A stretch of 64,000 bases of DNA, taken from Lachnospiraceae bacterium UBA3310 (GTDB lineage Bacteria; Bacillota; Clostridia; Lachnospirales; Lachnospiraceae). The translations under genes were made by a program, and so were the position numbers. The stretch's first letter is position 1. The number at the start of each line of letters is the position of its first letter. The notes under the pieces are model-generated. The model saw nothing but the letters and a program-made list of their open reading frames with translations. It was not told where the DNA came from and made no database searches. Shown one piece after another: positions 42,117-51,252 of the stretch. Location of the stretch: positions 1 to 64,000 of the forward strand of contig DESQ01000044.1 in NCBI GenBank assembly GCA_002361355.1. Reading direction: 5' to 3'.

Positions 42117-43085
42117 TTACAAAATCTTAGACATCTCAAAAGCATATTCAGGAATCCCCTTCGTCATCCCCAGAGCCTCCTCGATATCGAAATCCAAAAA
42201 CTCGCCGTGCTGGTACCCGACCACACGGTTCGTCTTGCCCTCACACAGAATGTCCGCCGCATAACAGCCCATAATCGAAGCATAGTAGCGATCCTTACAG
42301 GTGGGAGATCCGCCGCGCTGCATGTATCCCAAAATCGTCGCCCTGGTCTCAATGCCCGTAGCCGCCTCGATACGTCTCGCCATGGAGGTAGAATGCCCGA
42401 TTCCCTCCGCGTTGATAATCAGGTGATGGGTTTTGCCGCGTTTCCTGTTGGCAATGATATTGTTGATGATCTGCTGCTCATTATAATCGTATTTCTCCGG
42501 AAGCAGGATATCCTCCGCACCGTTGGAAATACCGCACCACAGTGCAATATAACCCGCATTCCTGCCCATAACCTCAATGATACTGCACCGCTCATGGGAG
42601 GAGGAGGTGTCCCTCACCTTATCAATCGCCTGCATAGCCGTGTTAATCGCCGTGTCAAAACCGATCGTGTACTCCGTACATGCAATATCCAAGTCAATCG
42701 TACCCGGCAGGCCTATGGTATTAACGCCGTGTCTGGATAATGCCTGCGCACCGCGGTAGGAACCGTCGCCGCCGATCACCACTAGTCCGTCGATTCCGTG
42801 TTTGTGACAAATGTCCGCACCCTTCTGCTGGCCCTCTTCCGTCCGGAACTCATGACAGCGCGCCGTACCCAGAATCGTGCCGCCACGCTGAATAATGTCC
42901 GACACCGTCCATTTTTCCATGTCTATAATCTCTTCATTCAGGAGACCCTGATATCCCTTCTTAATCCCCTTGACCTTGACCCCGTTAGCGATTCCTTTTC
43001 TAACCACTGCACGGATCGCCGCATTCATGCCCGGCGCATCTCCTCCACTGGTCAGCACACCGATTGTTTTGATCTGCTTCGCCAT
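42117..43085 (-). CDS. pfkA: 6-phosphofructokinase (ATP-dependent type)
   Basis: About 322 residues from the ATG at 43085 (MAKQIKTIGVLTSGGDAPGM); a GTG four codons earlier is possible. It phosphorylates fructose 6-phosphate in glycolysis. GGDGSYRGA (residue about 103, Gly rather than Asp) and LPGTID mark the ATP- rather than PPi-using class. The catalytic loop reads GTIDLDIACTEYTIGFDTA, with Leu where E. coli has Asn128 between the two Asp. MGRNAGYIALWCG is the substrate-binding segment. The gene is 90 bp downstream of dnaE. Confidence 0.95.
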   Translation of the reverse strand: MAKQIKTIGVLTSGGDAPGMNAAIRAVVRKGIANGVKVKGIKKGYQGLLNEEIIDMEKWTVSDIIQRGGTILGTARCHEFRTEEGQQKGADICHKHGIDGLVVIGGDGSYRGAQALSRHGVNTIGLPGTIDLDIACTEYTIGFDTAINTAMQAIDKVRDTSSSHERCSIIEVMGRNAGYIALWCGISNGAEDILLPEKYDYNEQQIINNIIANRKRGKTHHLIINAEGIGHSTSMARRIEAATGIETRATILGYMQRGGSPTCKDRYYASIMGCYAADILCEGKTNRVVGYQHGEFLDFDIEEALGMTKGIPEYAFEMSKIL

Positions 43086-43187
43086 TCCGATACCCACACC
43101 TTTCTGCCACGACGGCGTCTTTTCCGTCCACAGGCGAATTTCTTCTATCCATTATTTTACTCTATGCCGGAAGGATTTTCAATCTTT

Positions 43188-46100
43188 TTATACCACCTTC
43201 ACGTTTCCCTCTCCAAAGACAGTCTCCAGCCTGCCGATTAAGGGCGCCTCCGCCGACACGTTCCAGTTTGCAGCCAGGGGATTCATGGCTTTCGGGTTCT
43301 CCACGTAAATCACCACGTTATCCTTTCCTTCCGCCTCCCGCAGTATGTCAAAGAGCGCATCCTTCTGCTCCTCGTAAGCTTCCCTGGTCGGGAATTTAAT
43401 CCAAAGCTTCTTCGGCATCTGTTCAAAGGTCGTGATCTGCTCGCATATTAACTTCGCGTCCTTATCCTCCTCCACGGATACCCGTCCCTTGATAAAGACC
43501 TTGCTGTCCTCCATAATTGCGCTTCCATACCGCTCGTAATCCCTCGGAAAGACAATAACCTCCACCGAGCCCACCAGATCTTCCACCTGCAGAAAAGCCA
43601 TCACCTTTTCATTTTTGGTATACTTGATCTTCTTTTCCGTAATCATGCCGCCGATGGTAACCCTTGCATTGTCTTCCACCCTGCATTCGCCGGTATCCTC
43701 ATCCAGCATAAAATCCGCCGTAGTGTTTGTGATATGCTTTTTCCAGATTTCCCGGTATTCTTCCAACGGATGCCCGCTGATGTATATGCCAAGCACTTCC
43801 TTCTCAAAGGCAAGCTTCATCTCCCTGGAATACTCGCCCACGTCCGGCAGGCTCACCCGGTAATCCATCTTTTCCTCCTCAGCCGCCAGGTCAAAGAGAG
43901 AAATCTGCCCCGCCATATTGTTTTTCCGATCCTGCGTAATTCCGTCCATCACCTGCATGTACACGCTCAGGAGCTGTTTTCTGGTACCGCCCAGACTGTC
44001 CATGGCGCCCGCCTTGATAAAATGCTCCACAATGCGCTTATTCATATCCCGGTCGGTCACGCGCGTCACAAAATCTCCCAGATTCTGGTACGGCCCTCTT
44101 GCCTCCCGCTCCGCCACAATCGCGTCGATCACGGATCTGCCCACACTCTTGATGGCAGAAAGCGCGTAGCGAATCTGCCCGTCAGACACGGAAAAACCGT
44201 TCTCCCCCACATTGATGTCAGGCGGCAGAATCTGTATCCCCATGCTTCTGCTTGTCATGATGTACTCCGCCACCTTGCTGGGATTGTCGATCACGGAGGT
44301 CATCAACGCCGCCATGAACTCCACCGGATAATAATATTTCAAATATGCCGTCTGGTACGCGACCACCGCATAGCATGCGGCATGGGATTTGTTGAAGGCA
44401 TATTTCGCAAAGTCCATCATGGTGTCGTAAATATGATCCGCCACTTTCGCGTCGATGCCGGCAGCCACACAGCCGGGCACGCCCTCCTCCGGATTGCCGT
44501 AGGTGAAATTCTTCCGCTCCTGCTCCATGACATACTGCTTCTTCTTACTCATAGCACGGCGCACCAGATCGCTCCTGCCCATGGTATAACCGCCAAGCTC
44601 CCGCACGATCTGCATCACCTGCTCCTGATACACGATACAGCCATAGGTGGGCGCCAGAATCGGCTCTAACTGGGGGCAGTCGTAGGTTACGGACTCCGGA
44701 TGGTTCTTGCCCTTGATATATTTGGGTATAAAGTCCATGGGCCCCGGACGGTACAGCGAAATACCGGCGATCACATCCTCTAAGCTCTGAGGTTTTAACT
44801 CCTTCATAAAGCTCTTCATGCCGCCGCTTTCAAGCTGGAACACGCCATCCGTCTTCCCCGTGCCGAGGGAGGCAAGCACATCCTTGTCGTCGTAGTCGAT
44901 CTTGTCTATGTCAATACAGATTCCTTTGCTCTGTTCCACCAGACGCACGGTGTCCTGAATCACCGTGAGCGTCCGAAGCCCCAGAAAGTCCATCTTTAAA
45001 AGCCCCAGTTCCTCGATGGTGGTCATGGGAAACTGCGTCGTGATGGAACCGTCGGCTCCTCTGGAAAGCGGCACAAACTCATCCGCCTCCTCCGGGCAGA
45101 TCACCACACCTGCCGCGTGCATGGAGGTGTGGCGGGGCAGCCCTTCCAGCCGTCTGCTCATATCGATCAGGTTATGCACCTGCTCGTCCTCCTGATAGAG
45201 GTTCTTAAGCTCCGGATTCATCTCCAGCGCCCGGTCTATGGGCACTCCCTGATTCTGCTCGTTGGGAATCATTTTCGCGATGCGGTCTACATAGGCATAG
45301 GGCAGATCCATTACCCTTCCCACATCACGGATCACGCCTTTCGCCGCCATCGTACCGAAGGTGACAATCTGCACCACCCTGTCTGCGCCGTATTTTCGGC
45401 CAACATAGTCAATCACTTCCTGCCGCCTCTCATAGCAGAAGTCCACATCGATATCCGGCATGGAGACACGCTCCGGATTTAAAAACCGCTCGAAGAGCAG
45501 GCTGTATTTGATCGGGTCAATATTGGTTATTTTCAGGCAGTAGGACACGATACTTCCCGCCGCCGAACCTCTGCCCGGCCCCACGGCAATTCCGTTCTCC
45601 CTGCAAAAATTGATATAGTCCCACACAATCAGAAAATAATCCACAAATCCCATACTCTTGATCGTGTCAAGTTCATAGCGCAAACGCTCCTGCAAAGTTC
45701 CGTCATCCTCCGGATAGCGCTCCTTCATGCCATCCTGGCAGAGTTTGTTCAGATAACTCCACGAATCGCTGCCGTCCGGCGCCTCATAATGGGGCACTTT
45801 ATAATTGCCAAACTCAATCTCCACATGACAGCGGTCGGCAATCCGCTGTGTATTCTCCACCGCCTCCCACGCATAGGGAAACAGCCCCTTCATCTCCTCC
45901 TCGCTCTTCACATAATACTGGCCGCCATCATAGCGCATACGATCCTCGTCAGCCAGCTTTTTCCCCGTCTGCAGGCAAAGCAGAATATCGTGGGGCTGGG
46001 CGTCCTCCGCGTAAGTATAATGCACATCGTTGGTGGCAACAAGAGGGATATCCAGCTCTTTGCTCATGCGAAGAAGTACGGAGTTCACCGTCTGCTGGGC

Positions 46101-46643
46101 GGGAATCCCGTGATCCTGCAATTCCAGGAAATAATTATCCTTACCAAAAATACCCTGATATTTCAGGGCGACCTTCTTTGCCTCGTCCACCAGCCCCTTC
46201 TGGATATAGCGGGGCACTTCCCCCGCCAGACATGCCGAGAGCGCAATCAGGCCCTCATGATACTTCTCCAGAAGTTCCAGATCCACACGCGGTTTATAAT
46301 AATAGCCCTCCGTGAAGCCCTTGCTCACAATCTTTACCAGATTCGCATAACCCACATTGTTCTCCGCCAACAGCACCAGATGGTAATAGCGTTCTTCGCC
46401 GCCCGTAAGCTCCCTGTCAAAGCGGGAGTGGGGCGCCACATACACCTCGCAGCCGATGACCGGATTGATCCCCGCCTCCTTCGCCGCCTTGTAGAAGTCA
46501 ACAACACCGTACATAACGCCGTGATCCGTGATCGCGGCGCTGTCCATTCCCAGCTCCTTCACATATTTTACATACTCTTTGATCTTGTTGGAACCGTCCA
46601 GGAGACTAAACTCTGTGTGGACGTGTAAATGCGTAAATGCCAT
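43188..46643 (-). CDS. dnaE: DNA polymerase III subunit alpha (DnaE)
   Basis: A replicative polymerase subunit of 1151 residues. The PHP domain starts FTHLHVHTEFSLLDGSNKIK and keeps metal-binding residues (ITDHGVMYGVVDF). The polymerase active site holds the Asp triad region PDIDVDFCYERRQEVIDYVG near residue 400, preceded by GPGRGSAAGSIVSYCLKI. The fingers, a tandem HhH region (DFVTRVTDRDMNKRIVEHFI) and a C-terminal OB domain (ARVTIGGMITEKKIKYTKNE) follow. No 3'-5' exonuclease is inserted, so it is DnaE, not PolC. No intein is seen. Confidence 0.97.
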   Translation of the reverse strand: MAFTHLHVHTEFSLLDGSNKIKEYVKYVKELGMDSAAITDHGVMYGVVDFYKAAKEAGINPVIGCEVYVAPHSRFDRELTGGEERYYHLVLLAENNVGYANLVKIVSKGFTEGYYYKPRVDLELLEKYHEGLIALSACLAGEVPRYIQKGLVDEAKKVALKYQGIFGKDNYFLELQDHGIPAQQTVNSVLLRMSKELDIPLVATNDVHYTYAEDAQPHDILLCLQTGKKLADEDRMRYDGGQYYVKSEEEMKGLFPYAWEAVENTQRIADRCHVEIEFGNYKVPHYEAPDGSDSWSYLNKLCQDGMKERYPEDDGTLQERLRYELDTIKSMGFVDYFLIVWDYINFCRENGIAVGPGRGSAAGSIVSYCLKITNIDPIKYSLLFERFLNPERVSMPDIDVDFCYERRQEVIDYVGRKYGADRVVQIVTFGTMAAKGVIRDVGRVMDLPYAYVDRIAKMIPNEQNQGVPIDRALEMNPELKNLYQEDEQVHNLIDMSRRLEGLPRHTSMHAAGVVICPEEADEFVPLSRGADGSITTQFPMTTIEELGLLKMDFLGLRTLTVIQDTVRLVEQSKGICIDIDKIDYDDKDVLASLGTGKTDGVFQLESGGMKSFMKELKPQSLEDVIAGISLYRPGPMDFIPKYIKGKNHPESVTYDCPQLEPILAPTYGCIVYQEQVMQIVRELGGYTMGRSDLVRRAMSKKKQYVMEQERKNFTYGNPEEGVPGCVAAGIDAKVADHIYDTMMDFAKYAFNKSHAACYAVVAYQTAYLKYYYPVEFMAALMTSVIDNPSKVAEYIMTSRSMGIQILPPDINVGENGFSVSDGQIRYALSAIKSVGRSVIDAIVAEREARGPYQNLGDFVTRVTDRDMNKRIVEHFIKAGAMDSLGGTRKQLLSVYMQVMDGITQDRKNNMAGQISLFDLAAEEEKMDYRVSLPDVGEYSREMKLAFEKEVLGIYISGHPLEEYREIWKKHITNTTADFMLDEDTGECRVEDNARVTIGGMITEKKIKYTKNEKVMAFLQVEDLVGSVEVIVFPRDYERYGSAIMEDSKVFIKGRVSVEEDKDAKLICEQITTFEQMPKKLWIKFPTREAYEEQKDALFDILREAEGKDNVVIYVENPKAMNPLAANWNVSAEAPLIGRLETVFGEGNVKVV

Positions 46644-46688
46644 ATGACCAAGAACCTTTCTTTGTATTGCGGAATTGATTTATTCAAT

Positions 46689-46717
46689 ATTTTAACACAA
46701 AGCAAATACAGGCGCAA
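46689..46717 (-). promoter_or_regulatory. Promoter of dnaE
   Basis: TTGCGC (46712-46717) and TAAAAT (46689-46694) on the minus strand have a 17-bp spacer, about 40 bp before the start codon. Confidence 0.7.
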
Positions 46718-46768
46718 AGTTGTTTTGGGTATGCAAAATAATTTTGGAAGAATTATACCGGATATACA

Positions 46769-46808
46769 GAAAAAAGGAGGTGTCAGTCTCCCGATACCTC
46801 CTTTTTTC
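46769..46808. terminator. Terminator downstream of metK
   Basis: A 13-bp stem (GAAAAAAGGAGGT with ACCTCCTTTTTTC) and 14-nt loop end in T-runs in either direction. It separates metK from dnaE. Confidence 0.88.
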
Positions 46809-46836
46809 ATTCACACATTCAAATTGATTTTTATTG

Positions 46837-48018
46837 TTACAGATATTTCTTCAGTACATCCACCTTGTCGAGCTTCTCCCATGGCAGATCCAGATCGTTA
46901 CGTCCGAAGTGCCCGTAAGCCGCTGTCTGCTTGTAGATCGGGCGGCGAAGGTCAAGCATCTTGATGATGCCCGCCGGTCTTAAATCGAAGTTCTCACGAA
47001 TGATATCCACCAGTTTGTCATCCGCGATCTTGCCTGTGCCAAAGGTATCTACCATGATGGAAGTGGGCTGTGCCACACCGATCGCGTAGGAAAGCTGAAT
47101 CTCGCACTTGTCCGCGATGCCCGCTGCCACGATGTTCTTCGCAACATAGCGCGCCGCATAAGCCGCGGAACGATCCACCTTCGTGCAGTCCTTACCGGAG
47201 AAAGCGCCGCCGCCGTGACGGGCGTAGCCGCCGTAGGTATCCACAATAATCTTACGTCCTGTCAGACCGGCATCGCCGTGAGGGCCGCCGATAACGAAAC
47301 GTCCTGTCGGATTGATAAAGAACTTGGTCTGGTCGTCTACCATCTCCTTCGGGAGAACCGGATCAAACACGTATTTCTTGATATCCTCATGAATCTGCTC
47401 CTGTGTCACATCATCGTCATGCTGTGTGGACAGCACAACCGCCTCCAGGCGAACCGGCTTGCCCGCCTCGTCATACTCTACGGACACCTGGCTCTTGCCG
47501 TCGGGCCTTAAGTATTTGAGTGTGCCGTCCTTGCGGACTTTCGTAAGCTGCAATACCAGCTTGTGGGCAAGGGCAATGGAATAAGGCATGTACTCCTCCG
47601 TCTCGTTGGTAGCGTAGCCGAACATCATACCCTGATCGCCCGCTCCGGTGTCAAGATCGTCCTTCTGCTCGCCCTTCTTTGCCTCCAGCGCCTTGTCAAC
47701 ACCCATGGCAATGTCTGCGGACTGCTCGTCGATGGCCACGAACACCGCGCAGGTGTTTGCATCAAAACCATACTCGGACTTGGTGTAGCCGATCTCTCTC
47801 ACGGTATCGCGCACTACCTTCTGCATATCTACATAGGCTTTTGTCGTAATCTCACCGGTCACCAGCACAAAGCCCGTGCAGACCGCCGTCTCGCAAGCCA
47901 CGCGGCTCATGGGATCCGCCTCCATGCAGGCGTCCAGAATCGCGTCTGAAATCGCATCGCAGACTTTGTCAGGATGCCCTTCGGTTACTGACTCGGATGT
48001 GAATAATCTTTTTTCCAT
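46837..48018 (-). CDS. metK: S-adenosylmethionine synthetase
   Basis: A 393-residue enzyme that makes SAM from ATP and methionine. It has the N-terminal SESVTEGHPDKVCDAISDAI motif with the metal-binding Asp, GAGDQGMMFGYATNETEEYM (flexible loop region, about residue 118), GRFVIGGPHGDAGLTGRK near 245 and GGGAFSGKDCTKVDRSAAYA near 270. Length is typical. It is controlled by a SAM-I riboswitch and its own promoter, giving feedback control by its product. Confidence 0.97.
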   Translation of the reverse strand: MEKRLFTSESVTEGHPDKVCDAISDAILDACMEADPMSRVACETAVCTGFVLVTGEITTKAYVDMQKVVRDTVREIGYTKSEYGFDANTCAVFVAIDEQSADIAMGVDKALEAKKGEQKDDLDTGAGDQGMMFGYATNETEEYMPYSIALAHKLVLQLTKVRKDGTLKYLRPDGKSQVSVEYDEAGKPVRLEAVVLSTQHDDDVTQEQIHEDIKKYVFDPVLPKEMVDDQTKFFINPTGRFVIGGPHGDAGLTGRKIIVDTYGGYARHGGGAFSGKDCTKVDRSAAYAARYVAKNIVAAGIADKCEIQLSYAIGVAQPTSIMVDTFGTGKIADDKLVDIIRENFDLRPAGIIKMLDLRRPIYKQTAAYGHFGRNDLDLPWEKLDKVDVLKKYL

Positions 48019-48070
48019 TTTTTCCTCTCCTTTGTTTTTAGTTAAATTTCCTCTGCACGGATTCGTGCAT

Positions 48071-48108
48071 AAAAGAAAGTCCCCTTATTTCTCTTGAAAT
48101 AAGCGGAC
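48071..48108 (-). terminator. Riboswitch-controlled terminator before metK
   Basis: GTCCGCTTATTTC pairs with GAAATAAGGGGAC over AAGA, followed by TTTCTTTT on the minus strand. It lies directly after the SAM-I aptamer, so SAM binding would favour premature termination. Confidence 0.88.
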
Positions 48109-48128
48109 CCGACATGCTGCATCAAATC

Positions 48129-48241
48129 CTCTTATTGTTCGATCTGCACCGCTATCGCGGTCTCGCTCAGGTTGGCACCTTCCTTACAGGGGTTGCCGTG
48201 GCTTCACCGATCCTATGTATCTCCACCACTCTGAATAAGAG
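48129..48241 (-). promoter_or_regulatory. SAM-I (S-box) riboswitch controlling metK
   Basis: On the minus strand P1 is CTCTTATT with AATAAGAG. The conserved core is present: CAGAGTGGTGGAG, GTGAAGCCACGGCAACC, AAGGTGCCAACCTGAGC and GCAGATCGAACAATAAGAG. This is the S-box arrangement. It is placed between a sigma-A promoter and a terminator, ahead of metK, the classical target. Family and fold are recognised from sequence; ligand affinity is not tested. Confidence 0.95.
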
Positions 48242-48291
48242 AAAGATATCACAATATGAAATTTTCTGCACACATTTCTTATCTGTACATT

Positions 48292-48320
48292 ACCATACAC
48301 CTAACCCATTCCCATGTCAA
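48292..48320 (-). promoter_or_regulatory. Promoter of the metK riboswitch transcript
   Basis: TTGACA (48315-48320) and TATGGT (48292-48297) on the minus strand have a 17-bp spacer, about 45 bp before the riboswitch P1 stem. Confidence 0.75.
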
Positions 48321-48336
48321 TACCTGTTTTTTACAT

Positions 48337-49749
48337 TCAATGCAATACCATAAAATAGTAGCATATCATGACAGCCGGCATACACAGCGTATACACCGCC
48401 AGTATCCCATTCTGCGCTATTTTTGTCTCATATTGTTTCCTGTATCCGCGCCTGTTTATGACAAGCAGCACCACTACCGCCCCCATCACACAGGTCTCGA
48501 CGATCAGGCAAAGCAAATCCAGCATCCCGCCCAGGTTGATCATATAACTCCAAAGGCATACGCTGTCCTCCATACTGTCCAGATATTTCGTCTTTCCGGC
48601 AAAATCGCACAAGGCCGTGATCCAGGAATGTTTCATAAGGTAAACGGAATTCAGACTCTTTGGATAATTATTACCGACGGCCTGAAAAACACGTCCGTAA
48701 GTGATTGCCGTAAGCAGGAACAGATTCACTTCCACACGCTGACCCGATATCATAATCGCAATCACAAGAAAAGGCACATATAAAAACATCCTGTAAAAAT
48801 CATTCACCATGCCGAAAGAAACGATCACAAAAACCAGAGCCACTATGTAAGTCACCGTTTTATGATACTCTGCCTTCTCCTCCGGCATTTTTTCAAAATA
48901 ACAATAAAAATAAAGCAGACATAAGAGAATACCCGCGACAGAGAGCGCACCCCAATTCGTCTGCAGTACAAAACCACGAAGCATTCCCTGCATCATCTGT
49001 CCGAAATCATTCACTTTCCTGGCCGCCTGATAAGCCTGATCTTTCCTGTACAATATCTCAAATGCGATCAGCGGCAGCACTGTCCCTGTCACATATAAAA
49101 ACAATCTGATGATTCTTTTTTCCCGGAACAACAATACTGCCAGAACAGGAAGTATCATAATGGGACATAGCGTGACACAGCATGCCATCAAAAAATAGCA
49201 CCTTTTCCAATTACCCTTCAAAAAGAAATAAAAAGAAATGACAAAAAGACAGATATATGTAATTTCATCCTGCCCCGTATATCCTACCGACAAAAGAATT
49301 TCCGGCGAAGCCATGACCAGCAGAAACGTCATGATCACCTTCTCCCGGTCAGATGTCATCATGGCGCATATTTTCGCGCTGACATATGCCGTCGCAGCCT
49401 GCAGCAATGACCAGAACAATTTCGTCCAGCATATACTGAAAAAATTTGTCACCAGCAAAGTTCCGCTTGCAGAATGCGCCGCCCACAGGGGCAGGTTCCA
49501 AATACATAACGGCAGCAGCCATAAATAATTGCCGCCGCAGTTTTCGTGTACAGCCCCATGTACATTCTGTGCGGTATATTCATAAAACGCATCCAGTCTT
49601 CCCTTAAAAAGCAAATCCCAGAAATTCAAGCTCCATGCGGTCAGCGAATCCACGTCCTCATATTCAAAGGTGATCAGCATCAACAGGCCTGTAAGTACCG
49701 CAACAGCCGTCAAAAGCGCATATATCCTGGATTCTTTCTGCCCCCCCAA
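48337..49749 (-). CDS. Polytopic membrane protein (glycosyltransferase-like), start region out of frame
   Basis: About 470 residues with ten or more membrane segments (LLTAVAVLTGLLMLITFEY, MTFLLVMASPEILLSVGYTG, FVIVSFGMVNDFYRMFLYVP). An acidic extracellular loop after TM1 (FEYEDVDSLTAWSLNFWDLL) resembles lipid-linked-sugar mannosyltransferase families, so a GT-C-type role is possible. The open frame begins only at a TTG without a ribosome binding site. A strong AAAGGAGAGTATC-ATG at 49771 reads MKMIGKFIGG and then shifts frame at a seven-G run (49741-49747); six G would join it exactly to QKESRIYALL. No own promoter is evident after the murA terminator. Confidence 0.75.
   Translation of the reverse strand: MGGQKESRIYALLTAVAVLTGLLMLITFEYEDVDSLTAWSLNFWDLLFKGRLDAFYEYTAQNVHGAVHENCGGNYLWLLPLCIWNLPLWAAHSASGTLLVTNFFSICWTKLFWSLLQAATAYVSAKICAMMTSDREKVIMTFLLVMASPEILLSVGYTGQDEITYICLFVISFYFFLKGNWKRCYFLMACCVTLCPIMILPVLAVLLFREKRIIRLFLYVTGTVLPLIAFEILYRKDQAYQAARKVNDFGQMMQGMLRGFVLQTNWGALSVAGILLCLLYFYCYFEKMPEEKAEYHKTVTYIVALVFVIVSFGMVNDFYRMFLYVPFLVIAIMISGQRVEVNLFLLTAITYGRVFQAVGNNYPKSLNSVYLMKHSWITALCDFAGKTKYLDSMEDSVCLWSYMINLGGMLDLLCLIVETCVMGAVVVLLVINRRGYRKQYETKIAQNGILAVYTLCMPAVMICYYFMVLH
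49741..49747 (-). repeat. Seven-G homopolymer at a frame break
   Basis: The G7 run lies eight codons after the well-placed ATG at 49771 and puts it out of frame with the 470-codon reading frame. With the present run that ATG gives about 35 residues before a stop. One base fewer restores a continuous 478-residue protein. Confidence 0.9.
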
Positions 49750-49792
49750 TAAATTTGCCTATCATTTTCATGATACTCTCCTTTGTTCTGTT

Positions 49793-49833
49793 AAAATAAA
49801 AACGCCGATCCTCCCAACAGGATACCGACGTTC
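49793..49833 (-). terminator. Terminator of murA
   Basis: An imperfect stem (AACGTCGGTATCCT with AGGATCGGCGTT) and 6-nt loop are followed by TTTTATTTT on the minus strand, about 15 bp after the murA stop. Confidence 0.82.
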
Positions 49834-49847
49834 CCTTTTCCATTTTA

Positions 49848-51140
49848 TCAGCCTACTTTTAACTTAAATTTCTGCATCTCCCGCTCGGTAGTCACCAGTT
49901 CAATCTGCGCACCCAGACTCTGCAGTTTCAGATGAAAGTCTTCATAACCGCGCTGAATATACTTGATATCATCCACCGTGCTGATTCCGTCAGCCGCAAG
50001 CGCAGCAATAACAAGTGCGGCGCCCGCCCTCAAATCCGGAGCCGTAATGTTCGCCCCCGTGTACTTGGGCACACCGTCAATGATCGCCGTGTTACTCTCC
50101 ACTTTGATATTCGCACCCATACAAGTAAGCTCGTCCACATATTTAAAGCGATTCTCGAAAATACTCTCCGTCACAATGCTTGTACCTGTGGACAGCCCAA
50201 GCGCTACCGTAATCTGCGGCTGCATATCCGTCGGGAAACCAGGATAAGGCAGGGTTTTTACATGGGTGTGCCCCAGAGGTTTCGCTGCCACCACACGCAC
50301 GGCATCATCGGACTCCTCTATCTCACAGCCGATCTCCAGAAGCTTTGCACTGATGGACTCCAAATGCTTCGGGATCACATTTTTCACAGTCACATCACCC
50401 TTCGTCACCGCCGCCGCAAACATAAACGTACCTGCCTCAATCTGGTCTGGAATAATAACATACTCCGTCCCGTGAAGCCTGGAAACGCCCTTGATACGAA
50501 TCACGTCCGTACCTGCGCCCTTGATATTTGCGCCCATACTGTTCAGAAAATTCGCCAGATCAACGACATGAGGCTCCTTCGCCGCATTCTCAATCACGGT
50601 TGTGCCTTCCGCCATAACCGCCGCCATCATCACGTTCATGGTGGCGCCAACGGTTACCACATCCATGTAAAGATGGTTTCCCTTCAGTTTCGCCGCCTCC
50701 GTAATAATCAGTCCGTGCTCGATCCTTACGTTAGCGCCCAATGCCCGAAAGCCCTTGATATGCTGGTCAATAGGCCTCAACCCTATATTACAGCCGCCCG
50801 GAAGCGCAACCTCCGCCTTGCTGTACTTGCCCAGAAGCGCTCCCAGCAGATAGTAGGAAGCCCTGATTTTTTTAATATAATCGTCCTCGATCACCAGATC
50901 GTGAACCTGTGAGGCATTGATCTTCACCGTATGTCTGTCGATACGATTGATCACCACGCCTATACTTTCCATAGCCTGCATCATAACATTGGTATCTCTG
51001 ACATCAGGCACGTTTTCTATCAATACGGTCTCATCCGTCATGATGGCAGCCGCAAGGATCGCCAGCGCTGCATTTTTCGCCCCGCCGATCTCCACCTCGC
51101 CGACTAACGGATTTCCACCCTTAATCGCATATTGTTCCAT
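49848..51140 (-). CDS. murA: UDP-N-acetylglucosamine 1-carboxyvinyltransferase
   Basis: A 430-residue enzyme for the first committed step of peptidoglycan precursor synthesis. It starts MEQYAIKGGNPLVGEVEIGG; the PEP-adduct and fosfomycin-target Cys is in ALPGGCNIGLRPIDQHIKGF near residue 116; KNVIPKHLESISAKLLEIGC and YPGFPTDMQPQITVALGLST are the other active-site loops. An inside-out alpha/beta barrel with two domains fits the length. Clostridia often have two murA copies; whether another exists is not visible here. It follows the M23 peptidase gene by 110 bp. Confidence 0.95.
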   Translation of the reverse strand: MEQYAIKGGNPLVGEVEIGGAKNAALAILAAAIMTDETVLIENVPDVRDTNVMMQAMESIGVVINRIDRHTVKINASQVHDLVIEDDYIKKIRASYYLLGALLGKYSKAEVALPGGCNIGLRPIDQHIKGFRALGANVRIEHGLIITEAAKLKGNHLYMDVVTVGATMNVMMAAVMAEGTTVIENAAKEPHVVDLANFLNSMGANIKGAGTDVIRIKGVSRLHGTEYVIIPDQIEAGTFMFAAAVTKGDVTVKNVIPKHLESISAKLLEIGCEIEESDDAVRVVAAKPLGHTHVKTLPYPGFPTDMQPQITVALGLSTGTSIVTESIFENRFKYVDELTCMGANIKVESNTAIIDGVPKYTGANITAPDLRAGAALVIAALAADGISTVDDIKYIQRGYEDFHLKLQSLGAQIELVTTEREMQKFKLKVG

Positions 51141-51252
51141 GTATGTTTACTTGCCTTTCTCAATCGAAAAAACTCAAACATTAAAATACAGTATACCAGA
51201 TTTTGGAGGTTTGTAAACCCCGCACACACGTTCAGCGTTTCCTTTCCCGTCA

